64,000 nt of DNA from an uncultured Pseudomonadales bacterium (GCA_958296405.1 OY282519.1:1286132-1350131); one strand, 5' to 3'; shown: positions 1-8,780, counted from the first letter of the stretch. Notes: generated from the letters alone by a model not told the origin. A program made the numbers and translations.

Positions 1-579
1 TCACTGGCCCAAAGCGCCTCCAGGAACTTGGGCTGGACGTCCGCAATGAGCAGCCAAACGCTCAGAAAAGGCTCTTGCAGGAAGGCCACCGCGAGGCCGA
101 AGAGCGCTGAGACGAACGTGGCCACGACGAACACGATGGCCATGAGGATTGCTTGGCGCTGCGTTTGCACGGCGAGGCAGGTCGCGCACAGCACGCCGAG
201 CCCCAACGCTGTCTGGGCTAGGCGCAGCGGCGCTGCTGTGCTGGTGAGCCCGTGTACCGCCAACGCCCAAACGAGTGCCAACAACGCTACCGCGATGGCG
301 GCTGCCGCGGGGTGCAATGGGGCGATCAGCGTCGGCCACTGGGCTCGGCCGTGCCGAGCGACGTGCAACGCCGCGGCGAGCGTGGCCAACACGCCGAGCA
401 CGACGTTCGGTCCGCCCAACGGCAGGGGTGTGCTGGCGAACCAGTGGTGCGTGATGAGGGTGGCCAGCGCCAGTGCGAACAATAGCCGGGTTCGCGGGGG
501 GGGGGGGGGGGGGGGCGGCCATGTCTTGCTCGGTGGTGCGCCGTTGGACGCGCTCGGCGATGACGCGAGGCAAGCGCAT
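1..579 (-). CDS. Multi-pass membrane protein, possibly O-antigen ligase/polymerase; partial and out of frame at a G20 tract
   Basis: The minus strand carries a hydrophobic reading frame from about 494 down to the window edge, with at least four likely membrane helices and no stop, so the gene continues outside. An upstream ATG at 577-579 opens a short basic segment (MRLPRVIAER...) that enters the homopolymer at 496-515 in a different frame. Counting frames, removing one base from the 20-base tract would join the two parts, with the tract read as prolines. Neighbours are an ABC exporter and glycan-modifying genes, so a polymerase or ligase of a surface polysaccharide is plausible. That function is inference, because no diagnostic motif lies in the visible part. 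The product is off in this assembly unless the tract length is wrong or varies. Confidence 0.5.
   Translation of the reverse strand: MRLPRVIAERVQRRTTEQDMAAPPPPPPANPAIVRTGAGHPHHAPLVRQHTPAVGRTERRARRVGHARRGVARRSARPSPVADADRPIAPRGSRHRGSVVGTRLGVGGTRAHQHSSAAAPSPDSVGARRAVRDLPRRANAAPSNPHGHRVRRGHVRLSALRPRGGLPARAFSERLAAHCGRPAQVPGGALGQ
496..515. repeat. Homopolymer run of 20 G within a membrane-protein gene
   Basis: Twenty consecutive G on the plus strand (C on the coding strand) lie between a short upstream coding segment and the hydrophobic body of the minus-strand gene. A run this long is prone to slipped-strand mispairing and to sequencing error. A length of 19 (or 16 or 22) would restore one frame, while 20 does not. 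Confidence 0.9.
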
Positions 580-818
580 CAGGAAAGATTAACAGAGCCG
601 CCGGCGGCAGACGCCGAGCAGGTGGCGCGGCTGCCGCCGCGCGTCACGGGGTGACGGCGCTTGCGTGGAGCCGGCGACAGCTCGCGATGCGGCGTCCAGT
701 GTCTGGCGGTTCGCGCCCCGCCGCTCAAGCGGGAACTGCGGGTGTGGGCGCCCGCTTTAGCCGACGGCCGCGGCGGTGGTGGTCCACGGGGGCGGCGCGG
801 TGCTTGTGTGAGTGCCTG

Positions 819-2690
819 CTAGCCGACAGCCGCGGCCGGCGCGCTGTCAACGATGCGGCCCGCCTCGAGCCGCACGATGGCATCGGCCACGGACAGCAAG
901 CGGCCGCCATGGGCGATGGCCACGATGGTCGTGGCGCCGCGCGCCGCGGTGAGCGCCGCGGCGATGAGCTGCTCGGTTTCCGGATCGACGTTGTTGGTGG
1001 CCTCGTCGAGCACGAGGAGCGCCGGCTCCCGCAGGAGCGCCCGCGCCAACGTGAGGCGCTGCCGTTGGCCCCCTGAGAGCGTCGCGCCGCCGTCCCCCAC
1101 CACCATGTCCAGGCCCTTCGGCAATGCTCGGACGAAGCCATCGGCGCCGGCCCGATGCAACGCCTGCCAGAGCGCGGCGTCGGCTGCATCGCCGCGCGCC
1201 ATTTTGAGGTTTGCCCGGATCGTGTCGTGAAAGAGATACGGATTCTGCGGCACATAGGCGATGGACTTGCGCCAGCGGCGGCGGTTGGCTGCCGTGAGGC
1301 AGGCGCCGTCCACAAACACAGCGCCGTCCGTTGGCGTCAGCATGGCAGTGAGGATGTCTGCCAAGGTGCTCTTGCCGGCGCCCGATGGCCCGGTGATGGC
1401 TGTCATGGCGCCGGCGGGCAACGCCAAGTGTACGTGGGCCAGCCCGTGCCCGCCCTCGGCCGCGCTGAACTTGAAGGAGACGTCCTCAAGAGTGATGGCT
1501 CGGCGCAGCGCCATGCGGCCCTCGCCCGCGGTCCACGAGCCCGGCGCATTGTCGCCGCCGGTTGGCACAGAGCGTATTGGCACTCTGGGCTGGTTGACCT
1601 GCGCCGCCGCCAACAAACGGAGCGCTTGCTGGGCGTTGGCGTAGGCGGGGAGCGTGTTCACCAAGCGGTGGAACGCCTGCTGTATGGCCGCGGCGGCCGG
1701 CAGCAGCCGCCCGAAAATCAACAGCAAGATCAATAGCTCTGGCAGCGCCGTCGCCGTGGTGCTGACGGTGAGCCAAACCACGGCCACCCCGGCGGCTGCG
1801 CTGCCCATCCAGATGACGGCGCGGCCCGCGGCGTCGACGCCGACGAACGCGATCTGCCGGCCCCGAATCTCGGTGAGGCTGTCCGTGAAGCGCTCCACAT
1901 GCAACGCCTCTGCGTCATAGCTGCGAGCGACCTTGAGGCCGGCGATGAAACTCGTCACGTTCGCCAGCAGCGCCCCGTTGGCGCGCGTGAGTTGCGCACC
2001 GAGGCGCGCAACGCGGCCCACAAGCGGATAGATGATGCCCAAGAGGCAGGCGCCGACGCCGATCGCAGTGGCCGCGCCCAGCGGAGAAATCAAGAAAGCC
2101 ATCGTTATCTTGACAGCGATCACCACCGCGGTGGACACGAGATGCAGGAGATGTTTCACGCCGTGGCCGGCGCGGACGATGTCGACGGTCAGGACGTTCT
2201 GCAGGTCTGACGGGCGTTGGCGGCTAAGCGTTTCCCACTCGGCATGCGCGATGGCTTGGTAGAACCGTTCGCGGCAGCGATCGACGAACTCTAGGTGGGT
2301 TCGCGCCAGGAGCACATCGCGCAGCCACGCCACCGCGGATCGCACCGCCATGAGCGCCAGGAAGACACCGAGCACCGTCGGCAGCGTCAACTCGACGCCG
2401 GTCGCGCTCGCTGCCTGCGTCATCATGCTGAACAAGGCGCCGGTCGCGCCGTCGGCGGCGCCGATGCCGACCAAGCTCAGGAGCGGCAGCAGCATCAGGA
2501 TGCCGAACGCCTCGGTGGCAGATGTGGCGAGCGACAGCGCGACGACCAAGCCGATTCGCCCCGGCGCGTCCGCGACTAGCGCTTGGGTGAACGCTGCGGC
2601 ATCGGCGAGGACCCGAGGCTGGCCGGCGACCGGCGCAAATCCGCGAGCGCCGTTGGCCGGCCTAGTGTCCATGGGCATGCGCGCCATCAT
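819..2690 (-). CDS. ABC transporter, fused permease and ATPase (MsbA-like exporter)
   Basis: The protein of about 623 residues has an N-terminal six-helix-type membrane domain and a C-terminal nucleotide-binding domain. The latter shows Walker A GPSGAGKST near residue 434, signature LSGGQRQR near 538, Walker B LLVLDE near 558 and a switch histidine near 594. All ATPase residues look intact. The start chosen is the ATG at 2688-2690, whose ATGA overlaps the TGA of the upstream glycosyltransferase and implies translational coupling. A second ATG follows at once. There is no C39 peptidase domain, so this is not a peptidase-containing bacteriocin exporter. The context suggests export of a lipid-linked glycan or other surface lipid; the substrate is inferred. 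Confidence 0.85.
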   Translation of the reverse strand: MMARMPMDTRPANGARGFAPVAGQPRVLADAAAFTQALVADAPGRIGLVVALSLATSATEAFGILMLLPLLSLVGIGAADGATGALFSMMTQAASATGVELTLPTVLGVFLALMAVRSAVAWLRDVLLARTHLEFVDRCRERFYQAIAHAEWETLSRQRPSDLQNVLTVDIVRAGHGVKHLLHLVSTAVVIAVKITMAFLISPLGAATAIGVGACLLGIIYPLVGRVARLGAQLTRANGALLANVTSFIAGLKVARSYDAEALHVERFTDSLTEIRGRQIAFVGVDAAGRAVIWMGSAAAGVAVVWLTVSTTATALPELLILLLIFGRLLPAAAAIQQAFHRLVNTLPAYANAQQALRLLAAAQVNQPRVPIRSVPTGGDNAPGSWTAGEGRMALRRAITLEDVSFKFSAAEGGHGLAHVHLALPAGAMTAITGPSGAGKSTLADILTAMLTPTDGAVFVDGACLTAANRRRWRKSIAYVPQNPYLFHDTIRANLKMARGDAADAALWQALHRAGADGFVRALPKGLDMVVGDGGATLSGGQRQRLTLARALLREPALLVLDEATNNVDPETEQLIAAALTAARGATTIVAIAHGGRLLSVADAIVRLEAGRIVDSAPAAAVG

Positions 2691-4303
2691 ACATCGGGAT
2701 GCAGCGGCGCCGCTTCGGGCGCCGCGACGCGGAACATGATGCCGTCGGAGAATTCGGCCGCCAACAAAAGCGTGGTGAGCGACCGCAAGTGCCGAGCGTC
2801 GTATTGGAACCTTGGGTCGCGGTCGGCGAACCAAATGATTGGGGAACCTTCCGGCAATGTGGCGAGCCGCCGCGCCAGCCCCTCTGTGTCAAGGGGCAGG
2901 AGCGGGTACTTCCCGCGCTCTGTGGTGCCGCTGCCAAGGACGAGCGTGGCGTGCAACGCGCCGTAGCGGTTCGAGAGCACGATGCCCTCTGTGGGATGTG
3001 CCCGCAAATGCTGAACGATCTCGGAGTCGCGCCAGCGAGCCGTGTTGTAGGACTTGCCGAAGTATCCGGACTCGAGCCCCGCCATCGACCGCGCCACGCC
3101 CTCCCGCCCGGTGAGGATGGCGTTAGCGAGGCCGCCGAGCACGATGACGGCAACGGCCGTCCGCTTGGCGACGGTGCGCCAGCCGGCGGTTGGCAGGTGC
3201 ATGCAACGATCCAACGCAAAACTCGCTGTGTACAGCAACGGCACGAAGAGGGGCAGGAGGTAGCGGGGGTCATTGCTGATGGTGGTGACGGAGGCCAGTG
3301 GCAGCGCCACCACGATGAACGCGAGGTATGTCACGCAGAAGATGACGGTCGCAAGCATGGCGCCGTCCGTTTGGCGCCCCGCCAACCACCTGAGCGTGGG
3401 GCGGGCGCCGACAGCGGCGATCGCCAAGGCGAGCAAGCCGGCGGCCAGCCACGAAACGGGGATCAGCCAGGCTGGCGCCGGCTCGGGAACCACCGCTCCC
3501 GCCATCACCCGGAAAGCATCTTGCAGCGCTTCGAGGGCGGGGGTGCCGGAGGGTGCGCCGAGCCGCGGCCGTTCCCAAACGCCGAAGCCCACCAAGTTGT
3601 GCAAGACCATTGCCGCCAACGGCGTCGCCGCCAGTGCTCCGAAGACCGCAGCGAGCCGCAGTCGGCGGCCAAGGGGGGCTTCTCGCCGCGCCAGCAACAG
3701 CAGCGTTCCGGTGACGATGACGGCGACGCCGGCATAGCGGGTGGCTGCCGCCAGACCAGCGCACAAGGCGGCGAGGATCAAGGCTGGCCTAGTGAGGCGC
3801 TGGTGCTGGTTCGCAAACGGCGCCATCCATGTGAGGGCGAGCAGCGTGAAGGCGATGAAGGTCGCCTCGGTCATCACATAGGACGCAGAGTGGCTGAGGT
3901 GGTGCGAGGTCGCGCAGACCAGCGTGGCTCCCGCCACCAAGGCCCGCGAGCGGATGGCCCGGCGCAACCACATGCCGGCGACCAAGATGATGGCGCCGAA
4001 GGCGGCCGCGTTGATCAGCCGCGCCGCTTCGGCAGCCTCGATGCCCGTGACGTCGGCGACGCCAGCGAGCAGGAGCGGGAAGAGGAAGGGGTACTGCGGG
4101 GGGGCATGGCCGCGAAAGTCCACGAGGCCGTGTCCGGCGAGCAGGTTCTCCGCGGTGGAGAGGTAGGTGACCGAGTCTGGGCCGATGGCCGCCCCTAGGG
4201 TGGAAGTGCGAACCAGGATGTATGCCGTGCCCAATGCTGCGAGCGCGAGCAGGGGCCAAGGCGCGGCGTGGCGCTGGGCCGACGGGTCGTGCATCGGCGG
4301 CAT
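2687..4303 (-). CDS. GT-C type membrane glycosyltransferase (GT39/PMT-like)
   Basis: This polytopic protein of about 538 residues has the usual GT-C layout: a first membrane helix, then a periplasmic loop with an acidic motif (GPDSVTYL) typical of lipid-phosphate-sugar-dependent transferases, many further helices, and a soluble C-terminal tail. The ATG at 4301-4303 was chosen because a strong GGAGGAG lies 10 nt upstream; the open frame extends to 4363 without such support. Its stop overlaps the start of the downstream ABC exporter. The family transfers sugars from polyprenyl-phosphate donors at the outer face of the inner membrane. The acceptor is unknown. It lacks the shared C-terminal module seen in other glycan proteins of this window. 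Confidence 0.75.
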   Translation of the reverse strand: MPPMHDPSAQRHAAPWPLLALAALGTAYILVRTSTLGAAIGPDSVTYLSTAENLLAGHGLVDFRGHAPPQYPFLFPLLLAGVADVTGIEAAEAARLINAAAFGAIILVAGMWLRRAIRSRALVAGATLVCATSHHLSHSASYVMTEATFIAFTLLALTWMAPFANQHQRLTRPALILAALCAGLAAATRYAGVAVIVTGTLLLLARREAPLGRRLRLAAVFGALAATPLAAMVLHNLVGFGVWERPRLGAPSGTPALEALQDAFRVMAGAVVPEPAPAWLIPVSWLAAGLLALAIAAVGARPTLRWLAGRQTDGAMLATVIFCVTYLAFIVVALPLASVTTISNDPRYLLPLFVPLLYTASFALDRCMHLPTAGWRTVAKRTAVAVIVLGGLANAILTGREGVARSMAGLESGYFGKSYNTARWRDSEIVQHLRAHPTEGIVLSNRYGALHATLVLGSGTTERGKYPLLPLDTEGLARRLATLPEGSPIIWFADRDPRFQYDARHLRSLTTLLLAAEFSDGIMFRVAAPEAAPLHPDV

Positions 4304-4403
4304 GATGCCATGACTCCTCCGTCGCTTTGGCGGAGCGCATCCGACCAGCCGGCAGCCCGGCACCCAAGCCGCGGCCCAGATGGAAGGTGGCGGCTATCCG
4401 CCG

Positions 4404-5207
4404 TCACGCCGGCGCGTAGCAGCCGAGCTTCAAGTCTTCGGCGTACCGTTCGGCGAGCAGCGCCTTGTTGGCGGCGGTCAACTGTTTGTTCGAGATCGAT
4501 CTGGCCGTGTCCACGGCGGCCGGCGAACTCTGCCAACCCGCCATGGTGTTCAACCGCGGCAACGCCGCCTCGGGCAGGCCGAGGTGCTCCACGACTTGGC
4601 TGAAGTCTGCATCGAGATGCTCAAAGCGGCCGATGAAGTCCGGCAGGCGTCTATCATCATCGGTGCCGAGCTGCGCATGCTGCGACAAGAAGTGGCGGTC
4701 CGCCACGGCATCCGAGGCATAGGGTGTCAACAGCCACCGGCAGTAATCGTCGAAGTCCACAGTGCCGGCCAGCCCGTGGAACCGAGCGAATAGCCCGCGG
4801 CACTTCTCCTGCTTGCGGAGGAACTTGTCGCGGCTCCGGTAATGCTGGGCAAAGCGATGCAGCTCGGCGTGGAAGGACAGCGCTCGCGTGAAGGGGTGCC
4901 GGATGAAGGCGAAGCGGTAGTAACGCCGCGCCTCCGGCCGCAGGGCGAAGAGTTGCGCGGCGCTCGAGCCTTCGAACACCTCGGCGTCTGGGGTGGCTGC
5001 GCGGAGCGCTTCTTTGATGCTTCTGGATGCCACCTTCGGGACGCAAAGCCAGACGTAGCCGTGCTTGCGGGAGACGATCTTCTCGGCGCCCAAATCCGCT
5101 GGACGGCGCATCGTGCGGGCGATGCGGAGTGCTGTGGCCAACCGCCCGCGCCCTAGGGCAAGCGCGGTGTCCTTGGCGACGATCGGCAAGTCTGCGACGG
5201 CGATCAC
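4404..5207 (-). CDS. Sulfotransferase family 2-like protein, copy 1
   Basis: The 267-residue protein has the two PAPS-binding elements of the sulfotransferase-2 family: a P-loop-like 5'-phosphosulfate segment PKVASRS (residues 57-63) and the 3'-phosphate segment RHPFTRALS (103-111). It probably transfers sulfate from PAPS to a carbohydrate hydroxyl. It is a close paralogue of the gene at 6193-6993, sharing nearly identical cores around FHGLAG, DFDDYCRWLLTPYASDAVADRHF and the C-terminal GWQSSPAAVD. No signal peptide is seen, so it should act in the cytosol on a precursor. The surrounding glycosyltransferases suggest a sulfated surface glycan. Confidence 0.82.
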   Translation of the reverse strand: MIAVADLPIVAKDTALALGRGRLATALRIARTMRRPADLGAEKIVSRKHGYVWLCVPKVASRSIKEALRAATPDAEVFEGSSAAQLFALRPEARRYYRFAFIRHPFTRALSFHAELHRFAQHYRSRDKFLRKQEKCRGLFARFHGLAGTVDFDDYCRWLLTPYASDAVADRHFLSQHAQLGTDDDRRLPDFIGRFEHLDADFSQVVEHLGLPEAALPRLNTMAGWQSSPAAVDTARSISNKQLTAANKALLAERYAEDLKLGCYAPA

Positions 5208-5544
5208 AGGGGCGGCATTCTAGCCGATGGGCGTCGTCCTCGTTCCAATCCTGCGCGGCTCAGTACCTGCCAGACGGTCGCCAGCAAGGGAGGGCTTTCT
5301 GGGGGAGAGGTGCCTTGGCAGGTGGAACTGCCAATAGGCGCGCCGAGAACAGTCAGCGGCTTTTCACCCCATGCTCCAACAATCATCGGCCCATGCCCCC
5401 CTCCCGTGAGTGTGATCCAAGGGACGGATGGCGTGCGCTTGCGGCTCGCTTCGGCCGGGCGCTGCGTAACCGCTTGGAGTTGGCGCCGGCCGATGGCGAC
5501 GGGCTGGGGCCGGCCGGCGGCGTTGCGTTCTTGCTTGGCTCGCC
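5208..5544. other. Non-coding stretch between sulfotransferase copy 1 and a decayed membrane gene
   Basis: No open frame here has convincing protein character and no repeat or hairpin stands out. It may contain the divergent promoter for the minus-strand sulfotransferase and the plus-strand membrane gene, but no clear -35/-10 pair was found. Confidence 0.4.
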
Positions 5545-6208
5545 ATGTGCCTGACGCTGGCTAACGCCACGCTCGCGATCGCGGTGTCGCCGTGGCAGTG
5601 CTACTTGGCCTCGGCGGAAAGACTGCTTGATCGAAGATCTCACCGTGGCCGCGTATCTGCTGGCGGGGCTTGTTTTGTTACCCGCGGCCCGCAGCCGGCG
5701 AGGCTTCGCTCGGCTCGCGATGGCCGTGCTGGCCGTCGGCATGGCTGTGGTGGCGGGCGAGGAGATTAGCTGGGGACAGCGGCTTCTCGGCTACGCCATG
5801 CCGGACTTCCTGTCGCAAAACAGCCAGGGCGAAGCCAATGTCCACAATTTGCGTAGCGTCGGCCGTTTGCTGAGGGAAGCCAACTGCGGCCTCTTGCTGC
5901 TGGCATGCGTCTTGGCCGTCGCCGGTGCCTTGGAGATGGTTCTTTCGCTCGAGTACCTCGCCACGTTGGCGGGCGGTCCGGCCGTTTGGCTGGCGTTCGC
6001 GGGCGAGGGGCAGAACGCGCTGCTGCTGATTTTGGGTTCTCACGGGGCGCTCGCAGCGAGGGCGTGCGGCGCCGTCGTGCCCCTGCCGGACTACCCGATC
6101 GAGCGGATCCGCACCGGCGTGTGGAACTTCAAGGAGGAGCTATGGCAGGTGCAGGTGCGCCGAACCACGCTGCCGGGCTCGCCGACCCGCGGTCATTCGG
6201 GCGCGTAG
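5545..6208 (+). pseudogene. Membrane protein with EEISWGQRL motif, frameshifted and with a shortened C-terminal module
   Basis: The main frame (TTG 5627 to 6208) encodes about four hydrophobic segments and a conspicuous GEEISWGQRL motif followed by NVHNL, a pattern seen in a family of uncharacterised bacterial membrane proteins. The natural N-terminus seems to lie in another frame (5545 onward, LANATLAIAVSPWQCYLASAERLL), so a one-base frameshift near 5618-5630 is likely. The C-terminus jumps directly to LPDYPIERIRTG...LWQVQ, which matches only the last third of the module shared by three other proteins here, as if about 70 residues were deleted. It overlaps the convergent sulfotransferase by 16 bp. 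Function unknown; probably a decaying gene. Confidence 0.5.
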
Positions 6209-6993
6209 CCGCCGAGGTTCAAGTCTTCGGCGTACCGCGCCGCCAGCAGCGCCTTGTTGGCGGCCGTGAGCTGTCTGGTCGAGATCGATCTGGCCGCGTC
6301 CACAGCGGCCGGCGAACTCTGCCAACCCGCCATTGTGTTCAACTGAGGCAACGCCGCCTTGGGCAGGCCTAGGCGCTCCAAGACTTGGCTGAAGTCCGCC
6401 TCAAGGTGCTCGAAGCGGCCGATGAAGTCCAGCGGGCGTCCATCCTCGGCGGCGATCTGCATGTGCTGCGACGAGAAGTGGCGGTCGGCCACCGCATCCG
6501 AAGCATAGGGCGTTAACAGCCATCGGCAGTAGTCGTCGAAGTCCGCGGTGCCGGCGAGCCCGTGGAATCGCGCGAGTAACCTGCTGATCCGCATCTGCTT
6601 ATTGCGGAACCTGTGGTTGCCTCGGTAGTGCGTGGCGAAGCGATGCAACTCGGTGTGGAAGGACAGGGCCCGCGTGAAGGGGTGCCGGACGAAGGCGAAT
6701 CGGTGGTAATGGCGCGTCTCTGGCCACCGGGCGAAGAGTTGCGCGGCGCTCAGGCGGTAGAACACTTCGGCATCCGGGGTCACCGCGCGCAGCGCGCTGG
6801 TGAGGCTCGTGGAGGCAACCTTTGGAACGGAAAGCCAGACGTAGCCGTACTTGCGAGAGATGATCTTTTGCGCGTGCAGATCCATCGGATTGCGCGCCGT
6901 GCGGGCGATGCGGAACGCGGTGGCCAGCCGGCCGCGCCCCAAGGCGAGCGCGAGGTCCTTGGCGACGGTCGGCAGGTCGTTCGCGGCGATCAC
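6193..6993 (-). CDS. Sulfotransferase family 2-like protein, copy 2
   Basis: Paralogue of the sulfotransferase at 4404-5207, with the 5'-phosphosulfate motif PKVASTS and the 3'-phosphate motif RHPFTRALS intact. The start is placed at GTG 6991-6993. That start aligns with the N-terminus of copy 1 (MIA.DLP.VAKD), has GAGGTG upstream, and forms a GTGA overlap with the stop of the upstream glycosyltransferase. The open frame reaches 7056, but that extension is not conserved in copy 1. Divergence from copy 1 is spread along the protein, suggesting an old tandem duplication rather than an assembly error. It probably sulfates a carbohydrate together with the neighbouring GT2 enzyme. Confidence 0.82.
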   Translation of the reverse strand: MIAANDLPTVAKDLALALGRGRLATAFRIARTARNPMDLHAQKIISRKYGYVWLSVPKVASTSLTSALRAVTPDAEVFYRLSAAQLFARWPETRHYHRFAFVRHPFTRALSFHTELHRFATHYRGNHRFRNKQMRISRLLARFHGLAGTADFDDYCRWLLTPYASDAVADRHFSSQHMQIAAEDGRPLDFIGRFEHLEADFSQVLERLGLPKAALPQLNTMAGWQSSPAAVDAARSISTRQLTAANKALLAARYAEDLNLGGYAPE

Positions 6994-8465
6994 CGGGGCA
7001 CCTCGAAAGCGGCGGCATCTGGCGGGGCAAGCGGGAGTGGCGAGGCAGCGCCGCAATTGCTGCCCGCCTGGGCTTCGGTGAGGCCAGCCATGCCCGGCGC
7101 CCAGCCGGGGGCGCTATGTTGCGCCCGCGCCAAAAAGTAGCCGTCGTGCGCGCCCCAAGTGTGGCCGTGGCCGTGTCGCACCAGCATGAAGCCGGCGCCG
7201 TGCGTGCGGTACACGCCGCCGCCGCCGCGCAGCACATCTTCGACCAATGCCCAATCGACGCCGTGTGGGGCGTTACGCCAGCCGCCGATGTCGTCTAGGT
7301 CGGCCCGCGCGATCAGCAGCGCGCCGCCGGCAAAGCAGCTCGCTCGCCACGCCTCGCCGCGCCCTTGGTGGCAATGCAGGGTGCGATTCGCCGCCGCAAG
7401 GTAGACGAACTCCATTCCCTTGCACACGAGGCTCGCGCCCGAGTAGGCATGGGCTAGGGCAAGGTCCCACACATGCTCCGGGCCGTAGCGGTCGTCATCG
7501 TCCATCTTCGTCAACAATGTGCCGCTCGATGCTTGGACGGCGCCGTTCAGCACGGCGCCCAAGGGAGCGCCGGCGGGTGCCGGTGCGACTTTCGCAGGCA
7601 CCCCCAGCGCGGCGAGGCGCCGCTCGACGCCGGCGAAGGCGGGTTCGTTGCCATGCGGCGCCAGCACCAACTCCAAGCGCGGCCAAGTTTGGCTCGCCAC
7701 CGCCGCGAGCGCCTGCGGCAGCAGCGCGGGACGCCGAGTGGCAAGCAGTATCGAAACCAGCGGCAGGTTGGTGCGCTGGCGCGCCCAAGCGGCGTGTCCA
7801 CGCATGGCCGCGCGGCGCAGGTTGATGCTGTGCAGCTCCCTAGCTGCGACATCCAGGCCGGCGACGTCTGCGGCCAGCAATGCATGCAACTCCGCGCCGA
7901 GCAGGGTGCGCAGCCGCGGGGTGGCGTCGGCGACGTGAACCACCACGCCGGCCGCGGCCAGGCGGGCTAATTCGGCGCCGCGTGCCACGACATCCCGGTG
8001 GAACGCCGGCGCATCCTCCACATGGTGGAAACGGCGCAGGCGCAGCGGGTGGGCGCGACCAAGCGCCCGATGCGCCTTGACGCCCGGCGGCAGGCAAGAG
8101 AGCGGCCCCAAAGCGGCCACCTCGGGGCTGGCGTCGCGTGGCCAGTGGATGGGGTTGTGGCGTTTCAGGTTGAAGGTGGGTAGGGTTTCCGGCGCTGTTA
8201 CACGGCGCGCGCCGACACGGCTGCAGCGGCCGGCTGGGCAAACCTCCTGCAGACGATGCCACCACGCGCACAGAAACCACTGCGCCGCCCAGCGCCGGTT
8301 GGCCGCCAACAGCGCGAGCCGTCCGAGCGCGGCCAGCATTGACGCTCTGGGGCGGCCACGTCGCTGCGACCGCGCTGTGCGCAGGCGTCGCGCCCAGCGG
8401 GCATGGAGCAAACGGCGCAACGCCGTCGTGGTGTTGTCCTTTGCGCCTCGGGCCGGGCTACTCAT
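6990..8465 (-). CDS. Glycosyltransferase family 2 protein with long N-terminal extension
   Basis: This 491-residue protein has a GT-A fold domain in its C-terminal half. It starts at LPLVSILLATRRP, contains SQTWPRLELVLA, and has the donor-binding acidic cluster MDDDDRYGPEH, all hallmarks of GT2 enzymes. The N-terminal 230 residues are basic, then resemble a second, degenerate glycosyltransferase-like region ending in LHSINLRR. No membrane helices are evident. The stop overlaps the GTG of the sulfotransferase (GTGA), so sugar addition and sulfation are likely co-translated steps in one pathway. The sugar donor cannot be told from sequence. Confidence 0.75.
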   Translation of the reverse strand: MSSPARGAKDNTTTALRRLLHARWARRLRTARSQRRGRPRASMLAALGRLALLAANRRWAAQWFLCAWWHRLQEVCPAGRCSRVGARRVTAPETLPTFNLKRHNPIHWPRDASPEVAALGPLSCLPPGVKAHRALGRAHPLRLRRFHHVEDAPAFHRDVVARGAELARLAAAGVVVHVADATPRLRTLLGAELHALLAADVAGLDVAARELHSINLRRAAMRGHAAWARQRTNLPLVSILLATRRPALLPQALAAVASQTWPRLELVLAPHGNEPAFAGVERRLAALGVPAKVAPAPAGAPLGAVLNGAVQASSGTLLTKMDDDDRYGPEHVWDLALAHAYSGASLVCKGMEFVYLAAANRTLHCHQGRGEAWRASCFAGGALLIARADLDDIGGWRNAPHGVDWALVEDVLRGGGGVYRTHGAGFMLVRHGHGHTWGAHDGYFLARAQHSAPGWAPGMAGLTEAQAGSNCGAASPLPLAPPDAAAFEVPR

Positions 8466-8583
8466 TTGAAGCGGACCTCGGCTTCCCAGAGGTCCGTGAA
8501 GAAGCGCATGTCGGCGGCGCTGTCGTGCTGCGCTCGGCGCCCCATGTAGAACAGATCTGTTAGATCCGTTAGGAATGGGAGTG

Positions 8584-8723
8584 GGGAACCCCTGCCCTAA
8601 AAGGGGTATCCCTTGAAGCGCAAACGCCCGTTGGCTTCGCGGGGCGCCGCATCCCGATTTTGGCCATGCGATTGCATGGGGGGCGGAAACGCCCGCTCAG
8701 ACGCCCTACGGGGCGTCTGAGCG
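8584..8723 (+). ncRNA. Candidate structured RNA: series of perfect hairpins with GNRA and UNCG tetraloops
   Basis: Four strong hairpins occur within 140 nt. 8584-8612: GGGA+ACCCCT pairing with AGGGGT+TCCC, one bulged A. 8664-8679: CCATGC/GCATGG. 8681-8694: GGGCG-GAAA-CGCCC. 8694-8723: 13-bp stem closed by C(TACG)G. A weaker stem GAAGC/GCTTC lies at 8615-8639. GAAA and C(UACG)G are classic GNRA and UNCG tetraloops only when read on the plus strand, which assigns the strand. There is no T-tract, so it is not simply a terminator. The arrangement resembles multi-stem elements such as HEARO/IscB-type RNAs, but no IscB-like ORF follows and the family is a guess. It lies between the GT2 gene and the RiPP precursor. 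Confidence 0.45.
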
Positions 8724-8780
8724 CATGTCCATACGACCGCCAATAGGCTGCCTGCCACGGATCTTGTGCCCTGCCTCACG

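Noticed and set aside
819-2690. Exporter dedicated to the RiPP precursor
   Set aside because: No C39 peptidase or leader-binding domain, and it is coupled to a glycosyltransferase rather than to the precursor.
2699-4198. 499-codon plus-strand frame opposite the GT-C glycosyltransferase
   Set aside because: Gln/Arg/Gly-rich with no protein character; the minus-strand frame has clear membrane helices and family motifs.
8694-8723. Rho-independent terminator for the RiPP precursor
   Set aside because: The stem is strong but no T-run follows on either strand, and the tetraloops are canonical on the opposite strand, so it is described as part of a structured RNA instead.
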